Below, piece after piece: positions 8,415 through 17,354 of a stretch of 64,000 nucleotides of DNA (within the stretch, counting starts at the first letter, position 1; each line of letters begins with the position of its first letter). Location: positions 1,178,001 through 1,242,000 of the forward strand of contig NZ_BMPG01000001.1 in NCBI RefSeq assembly GCF_014647475.1, read 5' to 3'. Made by a program: the position numbers and the translations under genes. The DNA is from Halocalculus aciditolerans (GTDB lineage Archaea > Halobacteriota > Halobacteria > Halobacteriales > Halobacteriaceae). The notes below the pieces were generated by a model. That model had not been told where the DNA came from and searched no databases. It was given only the letters and a program-made list of their open reading frames with translations.

Positions 8415-9545
8415 ATGCAGAGTGTGGACGCGGCGGGCTTGCGCATCGGGGACGATGCGCCGCCGCGCATCATGGGCGTCCTGAACGTCTCGAAGGAGTC
8501 TCCCTACTCGCCGAGCGTCTTCGACGACCCCGTCGAGGCGGCGGCGTACGTCGACGACGAACTCGTCGGGCAGGGCGCGGACATCGTGGACGTCGGTCTG
8601 GAGTCCGCAAACAAGCGGTTCGACGTTCTCTCGGCCGAGCAGGAGCTCGACCGGCTGGACACGGCGGTGGAGACCATCGAGCGCGTGGAGGGGGACGCGG
8701 TGTTCAGTATCGAGACGCGGTACGCCGAGGTGGCGGACGAGGCGCTGAGCCGGGGGTTCGATATGGTGAACGACATCTGCGGGTTCGCGGACCCCGCGAT
8801 GCCCGAAGTCTGTGAGTCTCACGACGCGGCGGTCGTGAAGATGGCGAGCCCGCCCGACTTAGAGCGGCCGGGCGCTGTCGAGGACGTCGACGACATCTAC
8901 GACGCGCTCGCGCTGAACGGCTTCACCGACAAAACGATCCTCGACCCGGCGTTCGGCGGGTGGTCGGAGGAGAAGACGCTCGCGGACGACCGGGAGACCT
9001 TCGAGCGGCTGCGCGAGTTCCGCGGGTACGGCCGCCCGATTCTCGTCTCGATTAACCGGAAGAACTTCCTGCGAGACGTCGCTGGGCGGAGCACGGAAGA
9101 CGCGCTCCCGGTGTCGCTCGCGGCGACGTCGATGGCGGTGGAGCGCGGCGCGCACATCGTGCGGACGCACGACGTGGCGGAGACGCGGGACGCGGCGCTC
9201 GTCGGGCGGGCGTTCACCGAAGACCGCGTTCGCACGCCGAACGTGGAGGAGCTGGACGCGCGAACGTCCCGTGAAGTCGAGCGGCACCTCGACGGCGCGG
9301 GCGCGGACGCGGCGGCGGTGGACGCGGAGCGCGCGGTGGCGCGCGCCGTCGCGGTGCGCGGCCTCAGCGAGGAGAACCGTCAGACGCTCGTGGGCCTCGC
9401 GTCGGACACAGACGTCCTCGCGGCCGGACGCGACCCGCTCGTGCTCGGCGGCACGCTCGCCGCCCTCCGGGCGCTCGGGAACGCGGTCGGACCCCGTCGA
9501 GACGGGCTCGAACCGGTGTCTGACGCCCTCTCCCGCCTCGAATAG
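8415..9545 (+). CDS. folP: dihydropteroate synthase
   Basis: 376 aa. The N-terminal GVLNVSKESPYSPSVFDDP is the phosphate/pterin-loop motif of DHPS. IVDVGLESANKRFD, the NDICGF strand, the SINRKNF loop and the closing GAHIVRTHDVAETRDA all follow the TIM-barrel family order. It joins a pterin pyrophosphate to p-aminobenzoate. A C-terminal extension of about 100 residues follows the barrel and is of unknown role. ATG 8415 is used because the upstream in-frame residues read as non-coding. The neighbouring mptE makes the pyrophosphorylated pterin substrate, so the two work consecutively. Confidence 0.88.
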   Translation: MQSVDAAGLRIGDDAPPRIMGVLNVSKESPYSPSVFDDPVEAAAYVDDELVGQGADIVDVGLESANKRFDVLSAEQELDRLDTAVETIERVEGDAVFSIETRYAEVADEALSRGFDMVNDICGFADPAMPEVCESHDAAVVKMASPPDLERPGAVEDVDDIYDALALNGFTDKTILDPAFGGWSEEKTLADDRETFERLREFRGYGRPILVSINRKNFLRDVAGRSTEDALPVSLAATSMAVERGAHIVRTHDVAETRDAALVGRAFTEDRVRTPNVEELDARTSREVERHLDGAGADAAAVDAERAVARAVAVRGLSEENRQTLVGLASDTDVLAAGRDPLVLGGTLAALRALGNAVGPRRDGLEPVSDALSRLE

Positions 9546-9559
9546 TAAGGAGAAGACTT

Positions 9560-9687
9560 ATGCCGAAAGCGAAGGTATCGCCCCTTGGAGGCCGAACCGC
9601 CGCTCGGGTAGGGGTACACGACGCGGCGGCTCGGCTCGAACCATGCGGTTCTTTCGGCGTCCCACACCGACCAGCGAAGCGTACACG
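9560..9687 (+). promoter_or_regulatory. structured leader between folP and mptE
   Basis: A TATA-like ACTTAT near 9556-9561 would place a start site at about 9585, giving a long leader unusual for this genome. Within it are a 12-bp imperfect stem (9591-9603 with 9623-9635) and a GAACC/GGTTC hairpin (9638-9651) whose four-base loop holds ATG 9643. An outer pair, 9562-9569 with 9651-9658, could close a three-way fold if transcription starts earlier. An open frame from ATG 9560 also ends by overlapping the mptE ATG (ATGA). Confidence 0.4.
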
Positions 9688-10368
9688 ATGAACTTCGCCG
9701 AGTGGGAGCCGGTCTACGAGCGGATTCTCGACGATTTCGGATTCCCCCGCGCCGCCGACGAGCGCGCCCGCGACGTCCTCGCCGAGTACGTCGAACCGTT
9801 CGACATCGACCGCCTCGACGTAACTGGAGAGACGGTCGCAATCGCCGGCGGCGCACCTTGTCTCGCCGAGGAGGCCGACCTCGCGCTCGCCCGTGACGCT
9901 GACTGCGTGTTCGCGGCGTCGACCGCCGTCGACGTCCTCCGCGACGCCGGCATCGCCGCGGACGCCATGGTCACCGACCTCGACAAGAACCCGGAGACCG
10001 CCCGCGACCTCACACAGGCGGGCATTCCGGTCGTCGCGCACGCCCACGGCGACAATATTCCTGCTGTTCGCGACGTCGTTCCGACCTTCGACGCCGACCA
10101 CGTGCTCGGGACGACGCAGGCCGAACCCAGAGGCGAGATACGGAATTTCGGGGGGTTCACGGACGGCGACCGCGCCGCCTTCCTCGCCGACCACTGCGGC
10201 GCAGACGCGCTCGTCTTCCCCGGCTGGGACTTCGACGACTCCCGTGTCGATGCGATGAAGGCGCGGAAGCTCGCGTGGGCGGCACGCCTCCTCCGCTGGC
10301 TCGAGACCCGGCGCGGCGAGCGGTTCGCGGTCCTCGACGGCCGCCGCGACCGACTCGACGTGCCCTAA
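9688..10368 (+). CDS. mptE: 6-hydroxymethylpterin diphosphokinase, archaeal MptE type
   Basis: 226 aa. It belongs to the DUF115/MptE family rather than bacterial FolK. Signs are MNFAEWEPVYERILDDFGF, the GGAPCL nucleotide loop, ADCVFAASTAVDVLRDAGI, VTDLDKNPE and the late FPGWDFDD motif. It transfers diphosphate from ATP to the hydroxymethyl group of dihydropterin, providing the substrate of FolP encoded just upstream. An in-frame ATG 15 codons earlier (9643) sits in a hairpin loop. The family start MNFAEWEP supports 9688. Confidence 0.85.
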   Translation: MNFAEWEPVYERILDDFGFPRAADERARDVLAEYVEPFDIDRLDVTGETVAIAGGAPCLAEEADLALARDADCVFAASTAVDVLRDAGIAADAMVTDLDKNPETARDLTQAGIPVVAHAHGDNIPAVRDVVPTFDADHVLGTTQAEPRGEIRNFGGFTDGDRAAFLADHCGADALVFPGWDFDDSRVDAMKARKLAWAARLLRWLETRRGERFAVLDGRRDRLDVP

Positions 10369-10374
10369 CCCGGA

Positions 10375-10394
10375 AGAGTGCGTTTCGTCTGTTC
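10375..10394 (-). repeat. orphan copy of the origin-type 17-nt core
   Basis: On the minus strand this reads GAACAGACGAAACGCACTCT. It differs at one base of 20 from the core at 58153-58172 beside the orc1 origin, 47 kb away. It sits in the short gap between two convergent genes. Unlike the origin copies, its flanks are not complementary. Confidence 0.6.
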
Positions 10395-10442
10395 GACGCG
10401 AACGGAGAACGGGCTCGACGCGGGTCGTTCGCCTCGAACGCG

Positions 10443-12257
10443 CTAGTCCTGCGGGCGGAAGTAGGGGTGGGTGTTGATGGTGTGGATGAGGACGGCGGTG
10501 AAGAGGAGGAGGACGCCGACGATGCTGAAGAGGACGGTCGTGATAGCGAGCGGGGCGGAGAGGACGTCCGTGGTGAGGAAGCGTTCGAGGGAGAACACGC
10601 CGACGAGCGCGCCGGCGAGGACGCTCATCATCCCGGGGAGGCCGACGAGCACCATCGGGTGGGTGTGCTCGACGACGCCGACGATGTTCTTCACGAGGCC
10701 GAAGCCGTGTTGGAACGCGCCTTCGCTGCTCGTGTTCTCGAGGTCGTAGCGAATCGAGGTGGCGACTTCGGCGAACGTGAAGCGCTCGCGGTCGGTGTGG
10801 TAGAGGATGTCCGTGCTCGCCCACATCCCGTTCCCGACGTTGCGGGCGGCGGCGAGCGACTGGACGGCGGCGAGCGTGTAGGCCCGATAGCCGCTCTGCG
10901 TGTCGCGTATCCAGTCCTCGGGGAGGAATCGACCCATGCTGAGGTTCGTGAGGAGGTTCACGACGCCGAGGCCGACCGAGCGGACGAACGGGACGCGGGC
11001 GTCCGCCGCCATGTAGCGGTTCCCGATGACGACGTCGGCGTGCGTGCGCTCCTGTTCGGCGACGAGCGTCGAGATGTCCGCGGGGTCGTGTTGGCCGTCG
11101 GCGTCGAGCGTCACCGTGTAGTCCGGGCCGCGTTTCGCGGCTTCGCGGAAGATGGTCTTCAGCGCGCCGCCGTACCCCTTGTTGCGCGCGTGCTCCACGA
11201 CGACCGCGCCCGCGTCGCTCGCCACCGCGGCGGTGTCGTCCGGGCTGCCGTCGTCCACGACGAGCACGAGGTCGGCGTACCGGCGCGCCTCCCGGACGAC
11301 GTCGCCGATGCTCTCGGCCGCCCGATAGGCGGGGATGGCGGCGAGGACGCGCGGGTGGTCGAGCGGCCGCGCGACGTCCTCCGGGACCGCGTAGACCTCC
11401 CAGCCGGCGTTCGCGAACGCGTCGAGCGTCCGGTCGTAATCGATGCGCGGGCACGACACGGCCTGATAGATGACGCCGGGGTGGCCGGCGGCGCGCGCCG
11501 CCGCCGACAGCGCGTCCTCGCGGCCTTCGACGCCGACGTCGCCGTCCGCCGGGACGCCGACGACGTGCGCGCCGAGCTGCTCGGCGAACCGCGCGACCTC
11601 GGTCGCGTCGTCGAGCGGCGTGACGTACACCTCGAACCCGCGGTCGCGAGCGTGGAGAATCGTCCGGTAGACGGCGTCCTCGTGCTCGCGCGTCGCGACG
11701 ACGCCGACCGCGGGGCGGCCCGTCGCCGGCCGCGACTCCGGCCGGCGGACGCGCTCTGCGGTCCAGCTCTCCACGACGAACCCCGGGACGGCCTCCGCGT
11801 CGGTGACCAGCGGGTGGTCGCTCGCGGCGACGAGCGCGAGCGCGACGCGGCCGCCGTCCGCGGACCGCCAGTGTACCGTCGGGTCGAGGGCGACGCCCGA
11901 ATGCGACGGTGTGACGGAGAGGAGGTCCGGCGGCGGGAGCTCGTCCGCCGACACCGGCCCCGGCGCGTCCGCGTCGAGGAAGTAGTGGGCAACGACCTCC
12001 TCGCCGGGCGCGAGCGCGACGACGCCTTCAAGCGCGCCGCCGACCAGTCGACCCGTCTCGGTCGCCGCCGTCGTCTCGACGTACCGGCCGCTCGGCACGC
12101 GATGCGCGAACCGCGCGACCACCGGCTCGTCCGCCTGCGACGACAGCGTCAAGCGGATCGCCCGCCGCTCGACGCCCGCCGTCACGACCGACGCGGACAG
12201 GGAGACGTCAGCGTCGCTCGTCACCCCGACACCCTCGTCCCCTGCGTTCTTGCTCAC
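10443..12257 (-). CDS. glycosyltransferase family 2 with N-terminal extension and two C-terminal helices
   Basis: 604 aa. Residues 305-500 are a GT2 catalytic domain of the dolichol-phosphate-sugar synthase type (VLAAIPAYRAAESI, VVDDGSPDDT, TLDADGQHDP, RDTQSGYRAY). Two membrane helices follow at about 530-555 and 566-592, as in AglJ-like enzymes that load a sugar onto a dolichol carrier. Residues 1-300 are additional: two beta-rich/Rossmann-like segments including VGVVATREHEDAVYRTILHA, which I do not recognise. GTG start at 12257. It opens the surface-glycan region. Donor sugar unknown. Confidence 0.82.
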   Translation of the reverse strand: MSKNAGDEGVGVTSDADVSLSASVVTAGVERRAIRLTLSSQADEPVVARFAHRVPSGRYVETTAATETGRLVGGALEGVVALAPGEEVVAHYFLDADAPGPVSADELPPPDLLSVTPSHSGVALDPTVHWRSADGGRVALALVAASDHPLVTDAEAVPGFVVESWTAERVRRPESRPATGRPAVGVVATREHEDAVYRTILHARDRGFEVYVTPLDDATEVARFAEQLGAHVVGVPADGDVGVEGREDALSAAARAAGHPGVIYQAVSCPRIDYDRTLDAFANAGWEVYAVPEDVARPLDHPRVLAAIPAYRAAESIGDVVREARRYADLVLVVDDGSPDDTAAVASDAGAVVVEHARNKGYGGALKTIFREAAKRGPDYTVTLDADGQHDPADISTLVAEQERTHADVVIGNRYMAADARVPFVRSVGLGVVNLLTNLSMGRFLPEDWIRDTQSGYRAYTLAAVQSLAAARNVGNGMWASTDILYHTDRERFTFAEVATSIRYDLENTSSEGAFQHGFGLVKNIVGVVEHTHPMVLVGLPGMMSVLAGALVGVFSLERFLTTDVLSAPLAITTVLFSIVGVLLLFTAVLIHTINTHPYFRPQD

Positions 12258-12385
12258 TGTCGGTCCCTCGTAGAACTGCTCGGCGATAGACCCGCCGAGA
12301 CGTTATAGGTTCCCCCTCCCGGGCGTCCCGTCGCCCGGAGAACGCTCTCCACCTCGTTAAGTACCCGGCGGGTCTCTGGGGGCGT

Positions 12386-12967
12386 ATGTGGCCCTGGGAG
12401 CACCTCGGAATCGGGTACGTCGCCTACCTCCTCGTCCGCCCGCGAGCGTGGTGGGAGGCCGACCGCATCACCCTCGGGGCGCTCGTCCTCGGCACGCAGC
12501 TCCCCGACCTCGTCGACAAGCCGCTCGCGTGGGTGTTCGCCGTCCTCCCGTCCGGGCGGTCGTTCGCCCACTCGCTCTTCTTCGCCGCCGCGCTCGCCGC
12601 CGTCGCCGTCTACGCCGGCCGGCGCTACCAGCGCCTCGACGCGTCGCTCGCGCTCGTCTTCGGCGACCTCACCCACCTCGCCCTCGACGCCTGGGAGCCC
12701 TACAGCCTCCACCAGTACCGCCAGCTCGGCTTCCTCTTCTGGCCGCTCACGCCCTCCCCCTACTACGACGAGCCGACGAACCTCATGCAGCTCATCCGGG
12801 ACGCGATGAACGCCGACTTCGACCTCCGGTTCTTCGCGACAATCGCGTTCGCGTCCGTCCTCGTCGGCGTCTTCGCCTACCACGTCGGCTGGCGCGCGCC
12901 GCGCGCCGGCCGCGCTCGAAGCGAACGAGAAGAGCGGGACGCGCGTGAGGAACGGGAAGAACGATAG
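12386..12967 (+). CDS. membrane-bound metal-dependent hydrolase-like protein (DUF457/YdjM family)
   Basis: 193 aa with about four helices. The conserved polar pattern of this family is present: HLGIGYVAYLL at the start, GTQLPDLVDKPL, SFAHSLFF and FGDLTHLALDAW, whose His/Asp residues are predicted to hold a metal. A charged Arg/Glu tail closes the protein. Family members are annotated as putative metal-dependent hydrolases, but the substrate is unknown. It is divergent from the glycosyltransferase gene at 10443. Confidence 0.75.
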   Translation: MWPWEHLGIGYVAYLLVRPRAWWEADRITLGALVLGTQLPDLVDKPLAWVFAVLPSGRSFAHSLFFAAALAAVAVYAGRRYQRLDASLALVFGDLTHLALDAWEPYSLHQYRQLGFLFWPLTPSPYYDEPTNLMQLIRDAMNADFDLRFFATIAFASVLVGVFAYHVGWRAPRAGRARSEREERDAREEREER

Positions 12968-13007
12968 CAACGAAAAGAACGGACAACGAGGCGCGAGTAG
13001 CGAGGCG

Positions 13008-14357
13008 TTAGTCGGCGATGTCGGCGGCGTCGGCGGCGTCGGCGACGAGGGCTTCCGCGTCGGCGAAGACGTCGTCGGCGCGGGCTTCGTCGCGGGCTTC
13101 GGCGGTGACGCGGACGATGGGTTCGGTGCCGCTCGCGCGGACGAGGTACCAGGCGTCGCCGAGGTCGACGCGCACGCCGTCGAGCGTGTCCACGTCGTCG
13201 CCGCCGTCGAGCACGCGTTCTCTGATTCGCTCCATAGTCGCCGTTTTATCCGGGACCTCGTAGCTCCCGCGGCGAATCGGGTAGGGGTCGAGGGCGGCGA
13301 CGCGCTCCGCGAGCGGCTCGTCCGCGACTAACGCCGCGAGTTTGGCGGCGGCGAGCGGGCCGTCCGGGCAGCGCGTCTCCCCGGGGAAAATCCACGCGCC
13401 CGAGGGTTCGCCGCCGAACACGACGTCGGGGTCGGCGGCGCGTTCCGCGACGTAGACGTCGCCGACGCGCGTGCGGACGAGATCCGCGCCGACGTCGTCG
13501 AGGGCGTCCGCGACCATGAGGCTCGTGTCGACGGGCGCGGCGACGCGGTCGCCGGCGTCGGCGATGCTCGCGGCGAAGATGGCGAGCAGGGCGTCGCCCG
13601 AGACGAAGTCGCCGTCGCCCGTGACCGCCATCATGCGGTCGGCGTCGCCGTCGTGCGCGATGCCGAGGTCGGCGTCCGAGGACGCGACGAGGTCGCAGAG
13701 CGACGCGCAGTTCTCGGCCGTCGGCTCCGACGGCCGCCCGGGGAACCGGCCGTCCGGCTGGGCGTTCAGCGTCTCGACGTCGCAGCCGAGTTCCGTGAGC
13801 GCGTCCACGCTCACGCCGCCCGCGCCGTTCCCGACGTCAACCACGACCGACGGCGCGTCCGCCGGGTCGACGTCGACGGCGTCCGTGATGGCGTCGCGGT
13901 GGCGGCGGCGCGCCTCCCCCCACTCGCGGCGGCGGCCCGCGTCGTCCCAGCCGGCGAGCGGGAACTCCTCGGCGACGAGGCGCTCCACGACGGCGTCCTG
14001 TTTCGGCGTGTCGAACGCCTGCCCGGACGGCTGCCAGAGCTTCAGCCCGTTGTACTCGGGCGGGTTGTGCGAGGCGGTGACGGAGACGCCGGCGTCGGCG
14101 TCCTGCCACGCGACGCTGCGCGCGACCGTCGGCGTCGCCGCGGGGCCGATGTCGACGACGTCGCCGCCGCATTCGGCGACGCCGGCGGCGAGCGCGTCCG
14201 CGAGGAAGCCGCCGCTCGCGCGCGGGTCGCGCCCGACGACGACCGTGTCCGCGTCCGCGGCGAGCGCGCGGCCGACGGCGAGCGCGAGGTCCGCCGTCAC
14301 TGTCTCGCCGACCCGTCCGCGGATGCCGCTCGTCCCGAAGTACTCGCGTCGTTCCAT
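13008..14357 (-). CDS. glmM: phosphoglucosamine/phosphohexomutase
   Basis: 449 aa, the usual length for archaeal GlmM/ManB-type mutases. The phosphoserine loop TASHNPPEYNG (95-105, Ser96), metal loop DGDADR (236-241), sugar-binding GGEPSGAW and the C-terminal phosphate loop RASGTEPIVRV are all present. It interconverts hexose(amine) 6- and 1-phosphates, feeding nucleotide-sugar synthesis for the surrounding glycan genes. Glucosamine versus glucose or mannose specificity cannot be fixed from sequence. Confidence 0.85.
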   Translation of the reverse strand: MERREYFGTSGIRGRVGETVTADLALAVGRALAADADTVVVGRDPRASGGFLADALAAGVAECGGDVVDIGPAATPTVARSVAWQDADAGVSVTASHNPPEYNGLKLWQPSGQAFDTPKQDAVVERLVAEEFPLAGWDDAGRRREWGEARRRHRDAITDAVDVDPADAPSVVVDVGNGAGGVSVDALTELGCDVETLNAQPDGRFPGRPSEPTAENCASLCDLVASSDADLGIAHDGDADRMMAVTGDGDFVSGDALLAIFAASIADAGDRVAAPVDTSLMVADALDDVGADLVRTRVGDVYVAERAADPDVVFGGEPSGAWIFPGETRCPDGPLAAAKLAALVADEPLAERVAALDPYPIRRGSYEVPDKTATMERIRERVLDGGDDVDTLDGVRVDLGDAWYLVRASGTEPIVRVTAEARDEARADDVFADAEALVADAADAADIAD

Positions 14358-14397
14358 ACTCGACTCGTCGCGGGACGCTACCTAAAACGTTCGTCCG

Positions 14398-15531
14398 CTA
14401 CTTATCGAGCGTCCAGAGCGCGTCGGCGGCCGCGGGGAGGTCGTCGCCGTCGAATCGCCCCCAGTGGAAGGCGTACGCGGTGAGCGTGAGGTCGGAGCCG
14501 GTGACGAGGGAGAGCGGCGGGCGGTCGTCGGGGAGGAAGCCGCGCGCTTCGAGGAGGCGCGCGGGGTAGACGGGGTTCCACGCGCGGAGGAACGCGGCGT
14601 CCCGGGAGTCGGCGACGACGCGGTCGAGGATGGCGGCGAGGCCGCGCGTCCAGCGGTCGCCGCCGGTGAGCGGCGCGGCGTGAATCAGCGAGACCGTCCG
14701 CGCGCCGCCGCGCTCCTCGACGCGCGTGAGCACCGCGGCGACGGGGTCCGGGTCGCCGCCGGCGTAGGCGAGGTAGGTCGCGTTCGGCCGCCACGTCGGC
14801 CCCGTGAACTGCCAGTCGTAGAAGGCTTCGTCGTAGATGGGGTGGAGGTGTGCGGGTCGCGCGCGGTCGGCGACGCCCGCGAGCACGCCGGGCGGAACGT
14901 CGTCGCGGCGCTCCACTCTGACGCCGCGCGGCGTTCCGGCGAGGCGACGGCGGAGGGCGGCGTAGCCGCGGGCGAGGAGGCGGGACGCGGGTCCGAGGGC
15001 GCGCGCCGCGGCGGGGCCGACCGCGTCGGCGAGGAACGGCGTCGGGTCGTTGGTCCGCCGGTAGGTCGTTCGCTCCGCGAGCTGTCGCCACCCCATCGCG
15101 AGCGCGCCGAGGCGCGCCGCCTCCGTCTGATAGCCGAAGACGAAGTCCGGACGCTCCGACTCGTCGACGCGCTCCTCGGCGTAGAACGACCAGACGGCCA
15201 TCGAGAGCTGCGTGAACAGGCCTCTGCGTCGGTGGTCGGGGTGGACGACGAGGTCGCCGCCGAGCGCGCCGAGCCCGGTCGTCTCATCCTGACGCATCCG
15301 GTAGAGGAGCAGGCCGAACGCGGCGACGATGGCGTCGTCGTGTTCGGCGACGAGCGCCGGCACGTGGTCGACGTAGGGGTTCTCGACGTACTTCCAGCGG
15401 AACCAGGCGTCGGTTCCGTCGCCGCCCCACACCGCGCTGTGGAGCGCCGTTATCTCCGCGGCGTCGCTCGGCGTCGCTACCCGAATGCGGTAGGTCGTCC
15501 CGTCGTCCGCCGTGTAGGTCGTCACCTCCAT
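14398..15531 (-). CDS. GNAT-family N-acyltransferase
   Basis: 377 aa. The N-terminal half is a GNAT domain: RVATPSDAAEITALHSAVWGG, then the acetyl-CoA-binding GGDLVVHPDHRRRGLFTQLS (Q/RxxGxG/A variant). A second domain from about 200 ends in RAWNPVYPARLLEARGF. ATG 15531 (MEVTTYTADDG) is preferred to an upstream GTG/ATG. It follows the asparagine-synthase-like pair by 79 nt on the same strand, so glycan or lipid-linked sugar acylation is plausible (inference). Confidence 0.75.
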   Translation of the reverse strand: MEVTTYTADDGTTYRIRVATPSDAAEITALHSAVWGGDGTDAWFRWKYVENPYVDHVPALVAEHDDAIVAAFGLLLYRMRQDETTGLGALGGDLVVHPDHRRRGLFTQLSMAVWSFYAEERVDESERPDFVFGYQTEAARLGALAMGWRQLAERTTYRRTNDPTPFLADAVGPAAARALGPASRLLARGYAALRRRLAGTPRGVRVERRDDVPPGVLAGVADRARPAHLHPIYDEAFYDWQFTGPTWRPNATYLAYAGGDPDPVAAVLTRVEERGGARTVSLIHAAPLTGGDRWTRGLAAILDRVVADSRDAAFLRAWNPVYPARLLEARGFLPDDRPPLSLVTGSDLTLTAYAFHWGRFDGDDLPAAADALWTLDK

Positions 15532-15610
15532 GTTCTCGCTGCGTCGAATCGCGGTCGCCCGAGAGGACACCCGTTACCGCCTTGAAACTGTGCTTCTGCC
15601 CCGGCCCGTG

Positions 15611-17317
15611 TCAGCCGGTGTCGAGGGTGTCGGCGCGGAACGCGTCACCACGGAGGGCGTCGGCGTCGAGGGGGACGACACCGCGTTTCGGTGGGTCGCG
15701 AACGCGGCCCTCGACGTAGTCGGCGCGGCCGGCGGCGGCGAGCGTCTGGAACGAGTGGACGTCCTCTCGCCCCGTGTAGAGCGCGTCGAAGAGCGCCCGG
15801 GGGACGATACCCCACCAGCCGAGCGGGTGGTCATCGTAGTCGCCTCGCGAGCGTCTGAACCGCCAGTAGAGCGGCGCGAGCAGAGCGGCGAGCGGCGTGC
15901 CGGTGGCGCGGTCCGCGAGGCGTTCCACGATGGATTCGACGGACGACGGCGTCTCCGGAGCGGCCGCGAGCGCTCGCGCGTCGGAGAGCGGGACGTCGGC
16001 GGCTGCGGCGTATCGCCGGGTCGCGGCGGTCGCGTACGCGCGCTTCCCGCGTCGTTCCGCGAACGGGACGTCGCTCCAGGCGTCGACGAACTCGCGGTCC
16101 CAGAGCGGCAGCCACCAGTCGAGGTCGAAGCGGTCGTACTGGCGGACGTCCGCCACGAAGTACCGCGTGTGGTAGCTGTCCCACTTGGCGTGTTCGAGCG
16201 CCGCGAACGCCTCGGGGACGGTCGAAATCTCGGCGTCGGGGAGTCGCGCGCGGATGCCGTCGCGGAACCGCCGGTCGAACGCGTCGTGGTCGTATCGCCA
16301 GTGGGCGGCCGCCGCGACGACCGCGTCCACGACGTCGTCGCCGTCCGGGGTTTGCGCGTCGAGCTGGACCGGAACAGATTCGCTGGTGCCGGCGACGGTC
16401 TGCCCGGAGAGGCAGACGGCGTCGTCGTCGACGAGGCCGCGCTCGCGGAGCGCCGAGAGCGCCGGGAGCGACCCGTAGTTCGGGATGCTGTCCAGCGTTC
16501 CGTGCTCGGCGACGAACCGCGCGCGCTCGTCCGAGCAGTACCAGTCCCGCCACAGCTGGGTGGTGTACTCGACGTACTCCCAGGGGATGTCGAGGGAGTC
16601 CGCGACGCGTTTCGCGGCGACGACGTCTCGGTGCTCGGGCCGCCCGTAAGAGTAGGCGAGGACGTCGTGGCCGCGTTCGGCGAGGAGCGTCGCGACGAGT
16701 CGGGAGTCGTGCCCGCCGGAGAGCGCGACGACCGCCTGTCGGTCGCCCACCACCTCGGAGAGCCGGTCGCCCGCGCGGCCGAACGCGGCGTCGATCCGGT
16801 CGAGAACCCCGTCATCGCCCGCTCTCGCGTCCGTCCGCGGCCAGTATCGCGCGTACCGCGTCCGCGACACCTCCCCCGCGGCGAGTTCGACGGCCTCCCC
16901 CGGCCGCACGGTATATACCTCCTCATAGCGCGTCCGGCCGCCGAAGACGGTGCCGGTCACGAGGAGTTCGCGCAGGCCGTGTGCGTCCGTCGTCAGCTCC
17001 TCGAGTTCCTCTCGGACGGCTCGGGGGTCGTCGGTGACGACGCCGGCCTCGGGCGCGTACCAGAGCGGGATGGAGCGGACGTGGTCGACGCCCGCGAACG
17101 TCTTTTCACCGCTCTCCGCCACCACCGCGAAGAAGCCGTTCAGTTCGTCGAGTCGGTCGGCGAAGGCGTCGAGGGAGTCGACGCCCGCGACGTGCGCGGC
17201 GAGGTCACTGCCGGTGAGGTGGTCGCCGTCGCGGAACGCCCGCCCGCGGACGGCGACACCGTGCTCGCGTGTCCATTCCCGGGTCGAGCGGTTCATCGTG
17301 GTCGCGTTCGGCGTCAT
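15611..17317 (-). CDS. asparagine-synthase-like protein, downstream copy of tandem pair
   Basis: 568 aa. Residues 1-150 are a GATase-7-like fold (LNGFFAVVAESGEKTFAGVDH, RSIPLWYA) that lacks the catalytic Cys2 of true class-II amidotransferases. Residues 165-568 are an asparagine-synthase ATP-pyrophosphatase domain with the PP-loop ALSGGHDSR (198-206). It would activate a carboxylate by adenylation and amidate it, perhaps with free ammonia. Its position among uronic-acid genes suggests a sugar carboxylate rather than aspartate (inference). It is 37 nt downstream of its paralogue, with long blocks of identical DNA. Confidence 0.75.
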   Translation of the reverse strand: MTPNATTMNRSTREWTREHGVAVRGRAFRDGDHLTGSDLAAHVAGVDSLDAFADRLDELNGFFAVVAESGEKTFAGVDHVRSIPLWYAPEAGVVTDDPRAVREELEELTTDAHGLRELLVTGTVFGGRTRYEEVYTVRPGEAVELAAGEVSRTRYARYWPRTDARAGDDGVLDRIDAAFGRAGDRLSEVVGDRQAVVALSGGHDSRLVATLLAERGHDVLAYSYGRPEHRDVVAAKRVADSLDIPWEYVEYTTQLWRDWYCSDERARFVAEHGTLDSIPNYGSLPALSALRERGLVDDDAVCLSGQTVAGTSESVPVQLDAQTPDGDDVVDAVVAAAAHWRYDHDAFDRRFRDGIRARLPDAEISTVPEAFAALEHAKWDSYHTRYFVADVRQYDRFDLDWWLPLWDREFVDAWSDVPFAERRGKRAYATAATRRYAAAADVPLSDARALAAAPETPSSVESIVERLADRATGTPLAALLAPLYWRFRRSRGDYDDHPLGWWGIVPRALFDALYTGREDVHSFQTLAAAGRADYVEGRVRDPPKRGVVPLDADALRGDAFRADTLDTG

Positions 17318-17354
17318 CGCGTCGGCGCGTTCGCGGGGCGTCCGTGTGGTCGGC

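Noticed and set aside
9591-9651. Possible tRNA or tRNA-like cloverleaf
   Set aside because: No T-arm consensus, no conserved T at position 8 and no CCA or discriminator fit; kept only as a structured leader.
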